Positions 18,399 to 27,077 are shown, numbered from the stretch's first letter. The stretch is DNA of 35,882 nucleotides from Coxiella sp. RIFCSPHIGHO2_12_FULL_42_15 (GCA_001797285.1 MGOZ01000028.1:26615-62496); one strand, 5' to 3'. Program-made: numbers and translations. Notes: a model not told the origin generated them from the letters alone.

Positions 18399-18512
18399 AA
18401 AATTACTCCATTAAATGATTTATATTTTGAGGAGGGTAACTCCCCCCCCCCTAATAAGCGCTGCACCCAGCCTAAAGTATAGCGGCTAATATTGCCGATA
18501 AAGACGCCAAGG

Positions 18513-19166
18513 CTACTCATTGATGGGTACAATTTTAAAAAGGACACCATATAACGGATGGTCAAGGTAATTCAACTCTTGACTGCGTGATCGTCGACGT
18601 TGAGCGAGTTGAATATAAGTAAACGGTTGGCTCAAATTAAACATTTGCGAATTTGATGTTAACTTAGCGACTTCGTGTGAAGGCACTGCCAATAATAAAT
18701 TAAAATTCAGATCAAAGTAACGCTCTAGCCGTACAGTGACTTTTCCATTCAGTTGCCAATGTTGACTAGGGGAATAGGGGAGTGATTCATTGCTGCTGGT
18801 CTGAATAATATGGCCATCGTTGTCATACAAATGCCCGCCATAAAGATGAATGCTGTGTGATTTATTTAATTCTGTCAATGACTCGCGCCAGGCAAGATGA
18901 AGTAATGTTTCATAGTGCGAATACTGGTTAAGACGTCTCTGTTCATCGGTTAAAACAAATTGTGCGGGACTCAGCAAAGTAACACCAGAATTGAGTGTAC
19001 TGTTTACATTGACGCTTTCTTTGCTAAGGGCTGACCATTGTTCGGATTGAAAACTTGCCGCGTCGATGTGCGCAAAAACAATTAACTCGAATTGATAGGC
19101 AGTTGTCGCGAACGCAAGGGGACTAGTCAGAAAAAGTAAGATCGCTAAAACGAAATTCCGTTGCAT
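18513..19166 (-). CDS. csiV: CsiV family protein
   Basis: This 217-residue exported protein has a signal peptide cut after AFA (20) followed at once by TAYQFELIVFAH, the family's characteristic mature N-terminus (PF10972; peptidoglycan-binding CsiV of Vibrio, needed for LpoA activation in some species). Segments WRESLTELNKSHSIHLYGG and QLNGKVTVRLERYFDLNFNLLL also fit. AAGGA precedes the ATG. In other gammaproteobacteria the family is usually ~200-270 residues. Function here is by family. Confidence 0.8.
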   Translation of the reverse strand: MQRNFVLAILLFLTSPLAFATTAYQFELIVFAHIDAASFQSEQWSALSKESVNVNSTLNSGVTLLSPAQFVLTDEQRRLNQYSHYETLLHLAWRESLTELNKSHSIHLYGGHLYDNDGHIIQTSSNESLPYSPSQHWQLNGKVTVRLERYFDLNFNLLLAVPSHEVAKLTSNSQMFNLSQPFTYIQLAQRRRSRSQELNYLDHPLYGVLFKIVPINE

Positions 19167-19369
19167 AAGGTTATTCCTTGGTCATTCTGGGATCAGCCAT
19201 TCTCGGCGAATACTCGCATCGCAGAATAAGACTCTATAGCGAAAAAAACGGACGGTCAAGGCTCCAAAAATGCTTTAAAAAATTATTTTTTTCATGGTAT
19301 TATAAAGTGCACTGTTTAAACAATATTCTATATTTACACCATGATGATAAACTTGAAAGGGAGAATTTT

Positions 19370-19804
19370 ATGACATGTTGTCCAAAAGGAGGTTCCTCCT
19401 GTGTTGCGTTTCTAGGCCGGCTGTTGATAGCGGCTGCGTTACTCATTCAAGCGATCTATTTTTCAATGAATTTTGACGCTCAACTGCAATCTATGTTGCA
19501 TACTAGCTATGCTAAGGTATGGAGCATTATCGTTATCGCATTGCAATTTGCGGCCGGATTGCTCATTCTGTTTGGTTGGTTAACGCGCCTTGGGGGCTTA
19601 TTTATGTTGGTGGCGGTTGTTATTCTTACTTGGGTGGATGTATCCGCTTCTATGGCCAGTTTGCATGGCGCGCCAATTTTCTCTAGCTTGATGCGTTATT
19701 CAGGAAGCATTGGCTTTTGCGGTGTCGCGATTTACTTAATGGCTTTTGGGTCGGGTAAATGCGGTTTTGACCATTTGCGTCATTGCCACAAAAAATCCAG
19801 TTAA
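19370..19804 (+). CDS. DoxX family membrane protein
   Basis: This 144-residue protein has four predicted membrane helices and DoxX-family features: FLGRLLIAAALLIQAIYF, GLLILFGWLTRLGGLFML and a GxxxR-type loop. DoxX proteins are of uncertain role, some linked to redox or thiosulfate metabolism. Cys-Cys at the N-terminus and His/Cys in the tail (CGFDHLRHCHKK) are unusual and could bind metal. AAGGGAGA lies before the ATG at 19370; the longer frame from 19178 is not supported. Confidence 0.82.
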   Translation: MTCCPKGGSSCVAFLGRLLIAAALLIQAIYFSMNFDAQLQSMLHTSYAKVWSIIVIALQFAAGLLILFGWLTRLGGLFMLVAVVILTWVDVSASMASLHGAPIFSSLMRYSGSIGFCGVAIYLMAFGSGKCGFDHLRHCHKKSS

Positions 19805-19831
19805 TCCGTAGCACGCATTGACATCCCCAAA

Positions 19832-19857
19832 CCCTGGGCGTTAGCCCGGGGATTTTT
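19832..19857 (+). terminator. Rho-independent terminator after the DoxX gene
   Basis: An eight-base GC stem (CCCTGGGC-GTTA-GCCCGGGG) is followed by ATTTTTG. It is the third copy of the CCGGGC hairpin repeat and here has a proper terminator position after a plus-strand gene. Confidence 0.75.
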
Positions 19858-19892
19858 GTCGCCCAAAGTCATTTCATGGGAGATAAAGTCGA

Positions 19893-20681
19893 ATGGCTGA
19901 AACCAAAGCCCAAGCAAAGCTATTGCATTATATGAAAAAGGCCATGCATGACTACCGCATGGTCGCTAAAGGCGATCGGGTTATGGTGTGTTTGTCCGGG
20001 GGTAAGGACTCATTTACGCTTCTAACGTTATTGAATGAACTACGGGTTGAATCGAATTATAAATTTGAGATTTTTTCTTTTACCCTCGATCAAGCCCAGC
20101 CGGGTTGGGACGATAGCCAACTCAAAGCTTGGTTGTGCACCAAAAAAATCCCTTTTGAAATACTCACTCGCGATACCTACTCCATTGTCAAAGATAAGGT
20201 TCCCGAAGGCAAAATCTATTGTTCTTTGTGCTCCCGATTACGCCGGGGGATTATTTACCGTTATGCGGAAGAGCAGGGGTTTAATAAAATCGCCCTAGGG
20301 CATCATCGCGATGATTTGATTGAAACACTGTTAATGTCAATTTTCTATGGTGGGCAAACGCGTTCAATGCCGCCTAAATTACTCAGTGATAATAAAAAAC
20401 ATGTGGTTATTCGTCCTTTAGCGTTTTGCCAAGAGAAGGACATTATTACCTTTGCAAAAGAGCAGGCATTTCCTATCATTCCGTGTAACTTGTGTGGCTC
20501 GCAAGAAAATTTAACTCGGAAAAAAATTAAAGCACTTATCCAGGAGTTAGCGAAGCAAAATCCTAAAATTCCCAGCAATATTTTACGCGCTATCAGCAAC
20601 ATTAAACCGAGCCAATTGATGGATCACCATTTGTGGAATTTTCGGGAGTTAGAAACGGGGTTAGGAGCGCGCACGAAATAA
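19893..20681 (+). CDS. ttcA: tRNA 2-thiocytidine(32) synthetase TtcA
   Basis: TtcA thiolates cytidine 32 in certain tRNAs using an Fe-S cluster and ATP. The 262-residue protein has the PP-loop SGGKDS (35-40), the cluster cysteines C110-x2-C113 and C198 of the CNLC motif, and the family segments [21 protein letters not shown] and RPLAF. Length is slightly below the E. coli protein (311) because the C-terminal tail is shorter. It is monocistronic between the DoxX terminator and the RRM promoter. Confidence 0.96.
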   Translation: MAETKAQAKLLHYMKKAMHDYRMVAKGDRVMVCLSGGKDSFTLLTLLNELRVESNYKFEIFSFTLDQAQPGWDDSQLKAWLCTKKIPFEILTRDTYSIVKDKVPEGKIYCSLCSRLRRGIIYRYAEEQGFNKIALGHHRDDLIETLLMSIFYGGQTRSMPPKLLSDNKKHVVIRPLAFCQEKDIITFAKEQAFPIIPCNLCGSQENLTRKKIKALIQELAKQNPKIPSNILRAISNIKPSQLMDHHLWNFRELETGLGARTK

Positions 20682-20771
20682 CGTTTTCAACTTTAACTAT
20701 TTGTTTCTAAAAGAATTTATTTTTGATCGGCTTTAACCTATTAATATTAAAAAAAAATACCTCTAACCCTA

Positions 20772-20799
20772 TTGACTTAATGACAAATAAAAGTACAAT
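20772..20799 (+). promoter_or_regulatory. Promoter of the RRM gene
   Basis: TTGACT (20772-20777) and TACAAT (20794-20799) are 16 bases apart. This predicts a leader of about 95 bases before the start codon at 20903. Confidence 0.55.
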
Positions 20800-20902
20800 C
20801 GTAGGGTCATGTTACTAATGCTCTGTCAGGCACTGCTAAATGTTCGTTCCAGATCACCATCAGTAATTCGATACTTTTTATTAACTACTGGAGAATTTGA
20901 CT

Positions 20903-21253
20903 ATGAGTCAAGCCAAAATTTATGTAGGAAACCTTTCTTACGATACAACATCCGCTGATCTCGATAATTTATTTAGCGAGTATGGTGCCATTGTAGAAAC
21001 CAAGCTGATTACGGATCGTGATACAGGTCGTTCTAAAGGATTTGCTTTTATTACGTTCGAACAAGTGCAGTCCGCTCAAGATGCCTTAGCATTAGATGGT
21101 ACAACCTTTCAAAGTCGCAACATCAAAGTCAATATGGCGAAAGAAGGCGGCACCGGTGGTGGTGGCGCGCGTCGTCCTGGTGGTCAAAATCGGGGTGCTC
21201 GTGGTGCTCCGCGTGGTGATCGAGGTGGTGACCGCGGCGATCGTCGTTGGTAA
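20903..21253 (+). CDS. RNA-binding protein with RRM domain and Gly/Arg-rich tail
   Basis: This 116-residue protein has one RRM: RNP2 IYVGNL (6-11) and RNP1 KGFAFITF (45-52), followed from residue 82 by a low-complexity Gly/Arg/Asp tail (RGG-like). Such small RRM proteins in bacteria are cold- or stress-linked RNA chaperones. The start is ATG at 20903, with TGGAG upstream; a TTG six bases earlier is less likely. The long leader could allow temperature- or self-regulation. A strong terminator follows. Confidence 0.93.
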   Translation: MSQAKIYVGNLSYDTTSADLDNLFSEYGAIVETKLITDRDTGRSKGFAFITFEQVQSAQDALALDGTTFQSRNIKVNMAKEGGTGGGGARRPGGQNRGARGAPRGDRGGDRGDRRW

Positions 21254-21271
21254 ACCCCCTTGTTTTCCTTT

Positions 21272-21300
21272 TTTGGGCGCGTTAAGCGCCCAAATTTTTT
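21272..21300 (+). terminator. Rho-independent terminator of the RRM gene
   Basis: The stem TTTGGGCGC/GCGCCCAAA (21272-21280/21286-21294) with loop GTTAA is followed by a T-run, 18 bases after the stop codon. Confidence 0.9.
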
Positions 21301-21341
21301 GTGCACAGAAAACCGCTTGATGATGATATACTCTACCTACA

Positions 21342-21881
21342 ATGATACGGACATTTTTTGGAATTCCACTGACGAACGATTCCATTTCGCAATTAACAGC
21401 GGAGTGTAATTTATTACGCCCTGCTTTAGGGCCTAAAGTGCATTGGATAGATCCTCATCTTTGGCACGTGACGATTAAATTTATGGGCGCGATTGAACCC
21501 AGTGCATTGACCGTCATCTCAGAAGTGGTTGCAAATGGTGCAGCGGAAACATCAAAATTTCAATTGATCGTGAAAAAGATCAGCAGTTTTCCTAAATCCT
21601 GTTCTCGTACGGTCGCTGCTTATTTATATCCACACCCCAAGTTATCGCATTTGCACAATCTATTGGATCGCGCGGCTGAAAAGATGGGAGTGATACCCGA
21701 AGCGCGTCGCTTTCGTCCTCACGTTACTGTTGCAAAATTCCACTCAACACCGATGCAGGTTGATCCTTTGTTTTGTGCGGAATTTGAAATTCCGGTGACA
21801 GAGCTAGTCCTTTATGAAAGCCGACCCACCGCACAAGGTAGCCACTATATTCCCTTGCAGCACTTTAAATTGCTAGAATAA
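21342..21881 (+). CDS. thpR: RNA 2',3'-cyclic phosphodiesterase (ThpR/LigT)
   Basis: This 179-residue 2H phosphoesterase has the two catalytic HxT motifs, H42-V-T44 in WHVTIKFMG and H127-V-T129 in RPHVTVAKF. Members open 2',3'-cyclic phosphates and can reversibly ligate tRNA halves with 2'-5' linkage. There is no ribosome-binding site before the ATG, and a TATACT at 21327-21332 would start transcription within a few bases of it, so the mRNA may be nearly leaderless. The small hypothetical follows 23 bases later. Confidence 0.94.
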   Translation: MIRTFFGIPLTNDSISQLTAECNLLRPALGPKVHWIDPHLWHVTIKFMGAIEPSALTVISEVVANGAAETSKFQLIVKKISSFPKSCSRTVAAYLYPHPKLSHLHNLLDRAAEKMGVIPEARRFRPHVTVAKFHSTPMQVDPLFCAEFEIPVTELVLYESRPTAQGSHYIPLQHFKLLE

Positions 21882-21904
21882 TAAAAAAAAATAGGAGCCA
21901 TGGT

Positions 21905-22207
21905 ATGGCAGAAAAAATTGAAGATTTAACGATTGAATATGTCGAAGATGGAGTGACAACCATTAAAGAATTAGATAAAGTCATCTTAACGAAAGGAGCT
22001 TGGTGTACGATTCTCTATAAATTTCAAAATTGGAATCGCAGCAAACAAGAATACAGCCCCGTTTCTTATTCCATTCGACGCTATCAAAAACGTAACGGGG
22101 TTTATCAGCAACGTTCAAAATTCAATATCTCCAGCAATGATCAAGCACAAAAAATTATTGAAGCGCTCAATCATTGGATGGCTGAAGACAAAACCGAACA
22201 ACAATAA
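21905..22207 (+). CDS. Conserved-looking small hypothetical protein
   Basis: This 100-residue soluble protein is well supported by GGAG seven bases before the ATG and by regular coding composition. It reads EDLTIEYVEDGVTTIKELDKVIL, then KGAWCTILYKFQNWN and IRRYQKRNGVYQQRSKFNIS, suggesting a small beta-rich fold with a terminal helix. I do not recognise a named family. Likely co-transcribed with thpR. The palindrome and MITE begin 15 bases after its stop. Confidence 0.75.
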   Translation: MAEKIEDLTIEYVEDGVTTIKELDKVILTKGAWCTILYKFQNWNRSKQEYSPVSYSIRRYQKRNGVYQQRSKFNISSNDQAQKIIEALNHWMAEDKTEQQ

Positions 22208-22221
22208 GAATTGCTCCTTGC

Positions 22222-22267
22222 AAATATTTATCTGAAACACTATATATAGTGTTTCAGATAAATATTT
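22222..22267. repeat. 46-bp perfect palindrome formed by abutting MITE ends
   Basis: Bases 22222-22244 are the exact reverse complement of 22245-22267, centred on TATA|TATA. The right half is the left end of MITE copy 2; the left half is the same end facing outward, so a second, otherwise lost element appears to lie head-to-head with it. It could also end transcription from the gene at 21905. Confidence 0.95.
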
Positions 22268-22413
22268 TGGTAAAAATAAACTATTTTAATTGTCTTACCG
22301 GCAATGGTGCTCACTGTCGAGCTTCCCTCTCCCGCCTGCGGGAGAGGCTAGGAGAGGGTTGGCTTCTAATGGCGCGATCATTTTCACCAAAACATTTATC
22401 TGAAAAGCTATAG
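22244..22413 (+). mobile_element. 170-bp MITE, copy 2
   Basis: The same element as at 12459-12628, with four differences in 170 bases and the same orientation. The terminal inverted repeats and the inner hairpin (22326-22334/22339-22347) are conserved. It lies between a small hypothetical gene and a membrane-protein gene. Confidence 0.92.
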
Positions 22414-22477
22414 CAATTAAGATAACGCTAATCTCCGCATGATAGTTTTAGGTAGGTGTTACGCTATGGAGGGAGTT

Positions 22478-23284
22478 ATGTCTAAAACAAGTGATACTTC
22501 TAGAGAAGCAGAATTACCGTTTACCCCTCCCTCAACGTGGGATCAAACAGAAGGAGCATTAGGGTTTTTTTCCGAGGCTTCCAATGTTGGCATCATCATA
22601 CAAATGGCAGGAAGATGGATACCACCGTTATTAACGGCTTTTTCGGGTCTATTTTCAACAATTGCTGCCATTAGCGACCCGCTCATTTATTTTTTTAAGG
22701 CTTTAATTCGTGCTTTGCGCATTATTGGTCGTCATTGTTTCAACGTTAAATTTGAAGCTGAAAAGAATGGGACGCATCCATGGCAGACATATGGCGATAT
22801 TTTTAGTCTTGTGATGTTTTCGTTGTCAATTCCGTTGTTTTTGGGAATAGCAGGGCCGGTGGGTGTGACGCTTGCTTGGATTTTTGGGTTAAGCGGATTG
22901 AGTGTGGTTGGTTATTTTGATTATTCGCATCAAGAAAGATTAGCAAAACAAAAATATTTAAGTGTACAAAAAGACTCCATGGTTTCAAGCGAAGAAAAGC
23001 ATGTTATTCGTTGTGAATATATCGCAAAACGAAATTCCAGTTATTTATTTAAAGGATTGTTGCTGGGTTTGTTTTTGCTGTTGATTTGCGGATCAGCAAC
23101 TGCGTTTGCCCCCCCCGTTATTGTTCCTATACTCATTGTTATTTCTAAAATGGCGAGTGTTTATTTGGGGGGCATTGCCGTTGCACGTTTTACCAATTGG
23201 TGGTGCCCGCACTTATTCAATTCTCATCGAGTGTCACTCGAAAATTCCTCAGAACGCGAGTGTTTGTTAGGAATGTCCCAATAG
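22478..23284 (+). CDS. Multi-spanning membrane protein of unknown function
   Basis: A 268-residue protein with about five or six hydrophobic segments (roughly GIIIQMAGRWIPPLLTAFSG, LVMFSLSIPLFLGIAG, LAWIFGLSGLSVVG, LFKGLLLGLFLLLICG and IVPILIVISKMASVYLGG) and charged connecting loops. I do not recognise it; unnamed proteins of this kind are common in Legionellales. I chose the ATG at 22478 behind GGAGGGAG; ATGs at 22466 and 22439 are in frame. The last 18 bases overlap the 3' end of prpD on the other strand. A MITE ends 64 bases upstream of the start. Confidence 0.7.
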   Translation: MSKTSDTSREAELPFTPPSTWDQTEGALGFFSEASNVGIIIQMAGRWIPPLLTAFSGLFSTIAAISDPLIYFFKALIRALRIIGRHCFNVKFEAEKNGTHPWQTYGDIFSLVMFSLSIPLFLGIAGPVGVTLAWIFGLSGLSVVGYFDYSHQERLAKQKYLSVQKDSMVSSEEKHVIRCEYIAKRNSSYLFKGLLLGLFLLLICGSATAFAPPVIVPILIVISKMASVYLGGIAVARFTNWWCPHLFNSHRVSLENSSERECLLGMSQ

Positions 23285-24706
23285 GTCCATAAAGGCATTG
23301 ACGGACATATTATCGAGTTGGCGAATATCATGTGCTAATGCGAGAACTTTTTGTGCTTGTGCTGCATCATAATGTGTTTTCACGGCATTTTCGAATTTTT
23401 TCACGAGTAGCGGGATGCCTTCTTTTCGTCGTAAGCGATGGCCTACTGGATAATCAATGGAAATTTCTTCTGTCTCGCTACCGTCTTTAAAAAAAATTTG
23501 AATGGCATTCCCAATGGAACGTTTATCAGCCGCAAGATATTCCTCCGTAAAACGGGGCTCTTCAGTAATGTGCATTTTAGCGCGTAACTCGTCGATTAAA
23601 GGATTATTCGCGATTTTATCTTCGTAATGTTCAGCAGTGACATTTCCATATATTAAACCGATAGCAATCATGTATTGCAAACAATGATCACGATCCGCGG
23701 GATTATACAATTTCCCTTTTTTATCGATAATGCGAATGGCAGATTCTTGTGTTTTTACCTGTATTTTTTCAATGTCATTGAAACGATTTTTTATCGTGGA
23801 ATGCAGTTGAATGGCCGCTTCTACTGCAGTTTGTGCGTGAAATTCTGCTGGAAATGAAATTTTAAATAAAACATTTTCCATCACGTAGGATTGAAATGGG
23901 CGAGGGAGGCGAAGACGCTGTTCTTTAAAACTAACCGCAGAAAATCCCCAACGTGGCGCTGAGAGTGCACTAGGATAACCCATTTCACCCCGCATTGCCA
24001 TTAACCCAAGCCACACCGCACGACTGGTCGCATCACCGGCTGCCCACGATTTTCGTGATCCTGTGTTGGGTGCATGACGATACGTTCTCAGGCTTTGCCC
24101 ATCGACCCAAGCAAGTGAAATAGCATTGCAGATTTTTTCAAAATCGCCGCCCAGTAATTTTGTGACAACAGCAGCCGAAGCCACTTTAACTAAAATAACG
24201 TGGTCAAGGCCAACGCGATTAAAACTATTTTCTAAAGCAAGCACACCTTGAATTTCATGTGCTTTGATCATCGCTTCTAAAACGTGCTGCAGTAATAACG
24301 GAGATTTTTTTTCTTTAAGGTGTTGGCGACTTAAATAATCGGTAATCGCTAAAATCCCACCTAAGTTATCACTGGGATGTCCCCATTCTGCAGCTAACCA
24401 CGTGTCATTAAAATCCAACCAACGAATGAGCGCTCCGTTGATAAAGGCAGCACGAACGGGGTCATATTGCTCAGTACTTCCAATGGCGCGTGCGCCATCA
24501 TTCAGCGTTGCTCCTGGCACGATAGGTCCTAGCAATCGCGTACACTTGGAAAACTTTAATGCCATTAATGCGCAACTGACCGAATCTAATAGGTCATAGC
24601 GAGCGGTTTCCCACGCGAGTTCACTATCAATTTTGTATTCCAATACGTATTGCGCGATTTGTTGAATTTCTTTATCAAAATTCGGTCGAGTGTTATCGGT
24701 TGTCAT
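23267..24706 (-). CDS. prpD: 2-Methylcitrate dehydratase PrpD
   Basis: PrpD dehydrates 2-methylcitrate to methylaconitate in propionate degradation. The 479-residue protein (MmgE/PrpD family, E. coli 483) shows the PrpD hallmark WLDFNDTWLAAEWGHPSDNLG, plus AISLAWVDGQSLRTYRHAPN and KISFPAEFHAQTAVEAA. It follows prpC by nine bases, so the two are one transcript. No prpB (methylisocitrate lyase) is in the window. Confidence 0.95.
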   Translation of the reverse strand: MTTDNTRPNFDKEIQQIAQYVLEYKIDSELAWETARYDLLDSVSCALMALKFSKCTRLLGPIVPGATLNDGARAIGSTEQYDPVRAAFINGALIRWLDFNDTWLAAEWGHPSDNLGGILAITDYLSRQHLKEKKSPLLLQHVLEAMIKAHEIQGVLALENSFNRVGLDHVILVKVASAAVVTKLLGGDFEKICNAISLAWVDGQSLRTYRHAPNTGSRKSWAAGDATSRAVWLGLMAMRGEMGYPSALSAPRWGFSAVSFKEQRLRLPRPFQSYVMENVLFKISFPAEFHAQTAVEAAIQLHSTIKNRFNDIEKIQVKTQESAIRIIDKKGKLYNPADRDHCLQYMIAIGLIYGNVTAEHYEDKIANNPLIDELRAKMHITEEPRFTEEYLAADKRSIGNAIQIFFKDGSETEEISIDYPVGHRLRRKEGIPLLVKKFENAVKTHYDAAQAQKVLALAHDIRQLDNMSVNAFMDLLGHS

Positions 24707-24715
24707 GATGGTGTC

Positions 24716-25831
24716 TCAACGATTAGCAATGGGTACAAAATTTTTAGGTGCTGGGCCCGTGTATTCAGAAATCGGGCGAATTAATTTATTATCGGAACGT
24801 TGCTCTAAAATATGCGCTGTCCAACCGGCTGTACGCGAAAAAACAAAAATGGGTGTAAACATATTGGTTGGTATTTTGCAAAGAGCATAAGCGGAAGCAC
24901 TATAAAAATCTAAATTTGGAAATAATTTTTTCTCATCCCACATGATTTTTTCAATGCGTTCTGAAATAGGGTAAAGTTGCGCATGATCGAGTTGCAATGA
25001 TAATTTATGTGACCATTTTTTTATGACATTGGAACGAGGATCATTAGTCTTATAAACCCGATGACCGAATCCCATAATTTTTTCTTTGTTTGCTAACATG
25101 CGTTTTAATCCGGATTCGGCTTCATCGGGATTTTTAAATTGACAAATAAGATCATACGCTTTTTCATTAGCACCACCGTGTAAAGGGCCATATAAGGCGC
25201 CGATAGCACCACAAATCGCGGAATAAAAATCCGATAATGTCGCTGCAATGACGCGAGCCGTGAAGGTTGAAGCGTTAAATTCATGTTCGGCATATAAAAT
25301 GAATGAGGCGTTGAGCATTGCAACTTGTAATGGATCTGGATCACGCTGATACAATAACTGCAAAAAATAGCTGGCCATACTGTTATCATCCAACATAGTA
25401 TTAATGCGATGGCCGCCATTTTGAAAGTGAAACCAATACATCAACATGGCCGGAAACAAAGCCAGTAAACGGCAGGCGATATCGAGCCCCGTATGCTCTT
25501 TAGTTTCAGCTTCTAAGGTTCCGAGCATGGAGCAGCCCGTGCGTAGCACGGCCATAGGGTGTGCATCACGCGGAATTTTCTCCAATGCTGCTTTAAGCGC
25601 ATCGGGTAAATTGCGTTCTCCAACCAAACGAATTTTAAATTGAGTTAGCTCAGTTTTAGTGGGTAAGTGACCAAATAATAATAAATAAGCGACTTCTTCA
25701 AATTGCGCTTGCTCTGCTAAATCTTCTACATTATAACCACGGTAATGTAATCCTTCACCATCCAGGCCGATGGTGCAAATGGCTGTTTTGCCCGCCACAA
25801 CATCCGCTAATCCGTTATATTTCGCCGTCAT
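24716..25831 (-). CDS. prpC: 2-Methylcitrate synthase PrpC
   Basis: PrpC condenses propionyl-CoA with oxaloacetate. The 371-residue citrate-synthase-fold protein has the short-form N-terminus GLDGEGLHYRGYNVEDLAE, catalytic His in PLHGGANE, a second His in MGFGHRVYK and the catalytic Asp in FPNLDFYSA. Adjacency to prpD favours methylcitrate over citrate synthase, though such enzymes can do both. AAGGAG precedes the ATG. Confidence 0.94.
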   Translation of the reverse strand: MTAKYNGLADVVAGKTAICTIGLDGEGLHYRGYNVEDLAEQAQFEEVAYLLLFGHLPTKTELTQFKIRLVGERNLPDALKAALEKIPRDAHPMAVLRTGCSMLGTLEAETKEHTGLDIACRLLALFPAMLMYWFHFQNGGHRINTMLDDNSMASYFLQLLYQRDPDPLQVAMLNASFILYAEHEFNASTFTARVIAATLSDFYSAICGAIGALYGPLHGGANEKAYDLICQFKNPDEAESGLKRMLANKEKIMGFGHRVYKTNDPRSNVIKKWSHKLSLQLDHAQLYPISERIEKIMWDEKKLFPNLDFYSASAYALCKIPTNMFTPIFVFSRTAGWTAHILEQRSDNKLIRPISEYTGPAPKNFVPIANR

Positions 25832-25873
25832 TTTTACTCCTTATTTATTTGCTACTGCTTGCGGCGGAAATTT

Positions 25874-26299
25874 TTATTTTCGATTAAGTACCGCCATTGT
25901 TAATCGATTGACTGAAATTAATTGATTCTCTGCATTGCGAATTTCAATATGCCAAACTTGAGTGGTACTTCCTAAGTGAAAGGGTTTTGCAGTTGCGAAA
26001 ACATAGCCACTACGAATGGCGCGGATATGATTGGTATTGATGTCTAATCCGACACAGTATTGTTTTAATTGATTAACGCAATAATTTGCTGCCGTCGAAC
26101 CCACTGATTCTGCTAATACACAAGAAGCACCACCGTGCATAATACCCAGCGGTTGATGAGTACGATGATCTACCGGCATTTTTGCACTTAAATGATTGTC
26201 ACCCACTTCAGTGAATTCAATGCCTAACCAATCGAGCATCGTGCCTTTAGATCGTTGCTGTGCTTTTTCAATATCAATATTTTCAACCCAAATTGCCAT
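25874..26299 (-). CDS. Hotdog-fold acyl-CoA thioesterase (YdiI/PaaI-like)
   Basis: A 141-residue single hotdog domain with the active-site region HQPLGIMHGGASCVLAESVGS (Asn/Asp-His-Gly-Gly plus Glu) and the second strand region GLDINTNHIRAIRSG of the YdiI/PaaI group, which hydrolyses aromatic or fatty acyl-CoAs. It overlaps the end of the upstream glycosyltransferase gene by 17 bases and precedes prpC by 42 bases, so it may share that transcript; a role in sparing CoA during propionyl-CoA stress is speculative. Confidence 0.88.
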   Translation of the reverse strand: MAIWVENIDIEKAQQRSKGTMLDWLGIEFTEVGDNHLSAKMPVDHRTHQPLGIMHGGASCVLAESVGSTAANYCVNQLKQYCVGLDINTNHIRAIRSGYVFATAKPFHLGSTTQVWHIEIRNAENQLISVNRLTMAVLNRK

Positions 26300-27077
26300 G
26301 CTTCCCCCCCCATTTTTTATTAAAATCTTTGTCTAACGCTAATTTTAAATACTTATAATAACTCGCCACCGCTGAGTTAATGGATGCGACGAGCCCCAGC
26401 CGGCCATCAAGAATACCTTTTTTAAAAATATACATTTTAATAAAACTGATCATTGCAGAAAAAATCGCATAGGTCACTGAGTATTTTTTCTGATCTGCTT
26501 TTTTTTGCGCGCCAAGTTCAGAATATAAATTCATTTTTGCGATCCATTCTCCAATATTAGCATAGGAATAATGCAGCATGGGACTATTGATTTTACCCAC
26601 GGTGCCTTGGACAATAACATATTCATGGATGATATCCGGTGTGAATTTCGCCACTGCTTTTTTAAAAAGACGAATGGGCGCATCGCTGCAGCCACTGTGA
26701 TGAATTGCCTTGCCTGCAAAAATCATGAGACGTTTAATTCGATAAGCGATCGTGAATTTGTGTTGTATGGCTGTTTGAATTTCTTGTTGACATTCTGGTG
26801 TTAAGACTTCATCAGCATCAATCGATAATACCCAGGTACCTCGCGCTAGATCCAACGCACGTTGTTTCTGCACGCCAAACCCCGGCCAATCCGTGCTTTG
26901 AATGAATTTATGGGTATAACGTTCAGCAATTACTCGTGTATCATCGACGCTTTGAGAATCCAGTATGATAATTTCATCCGAAATCCCTTTTACCGATTGC
27001 AAACAGGCATCCAGCGTACGAGCACAATTTTTTGTAATGATAATCGTTGAAAGGAGCATCCAGTTTACTCGAGACAT
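26283..27077 (-). CDS. Family 2 glycosyltransferase
   Basis: A ~264-residue GT2 enzyme with the nucleotide-sugar fold start LSTIIITKNCARTLDACLQSV, the acidic ILDSQSVDDT, and the metal-binding SIDADEVLTPE (DxD). It resembles WaaE/KdtX-type proteins that add sugars to LPS core. I chose the ATG at 27077; an upstream ATG (27128) adds 17 residues without support. A run of eight C (26304-26311) lies in the last codons and could shift the C-terminal residues by slippage. Confidence 0.85.
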   Translation of the reverse strand: MSRVNWMLLSTIIITKNCARTLDACLQSVKGISDEIIILDSQSVDDTRVIAERYTHKFIQSTDWPGFGVQKQRALDLARGTWVLSIDADEVLTPECQQEIQTAIQHKFTIAYRIKRLMIFAGKAIHHSGCSDAPIRLFKKAVAKFTPDIIHEYVIVQGTVGKINSPMLHYSYANIGEWIAKMNLYSELGAQKKADQKKYSVTYAIFSAMISFIKMYIFKKGILDGRLGLVASINSAVASYYKYLKLALDKDFNKKWGGKHGNLG

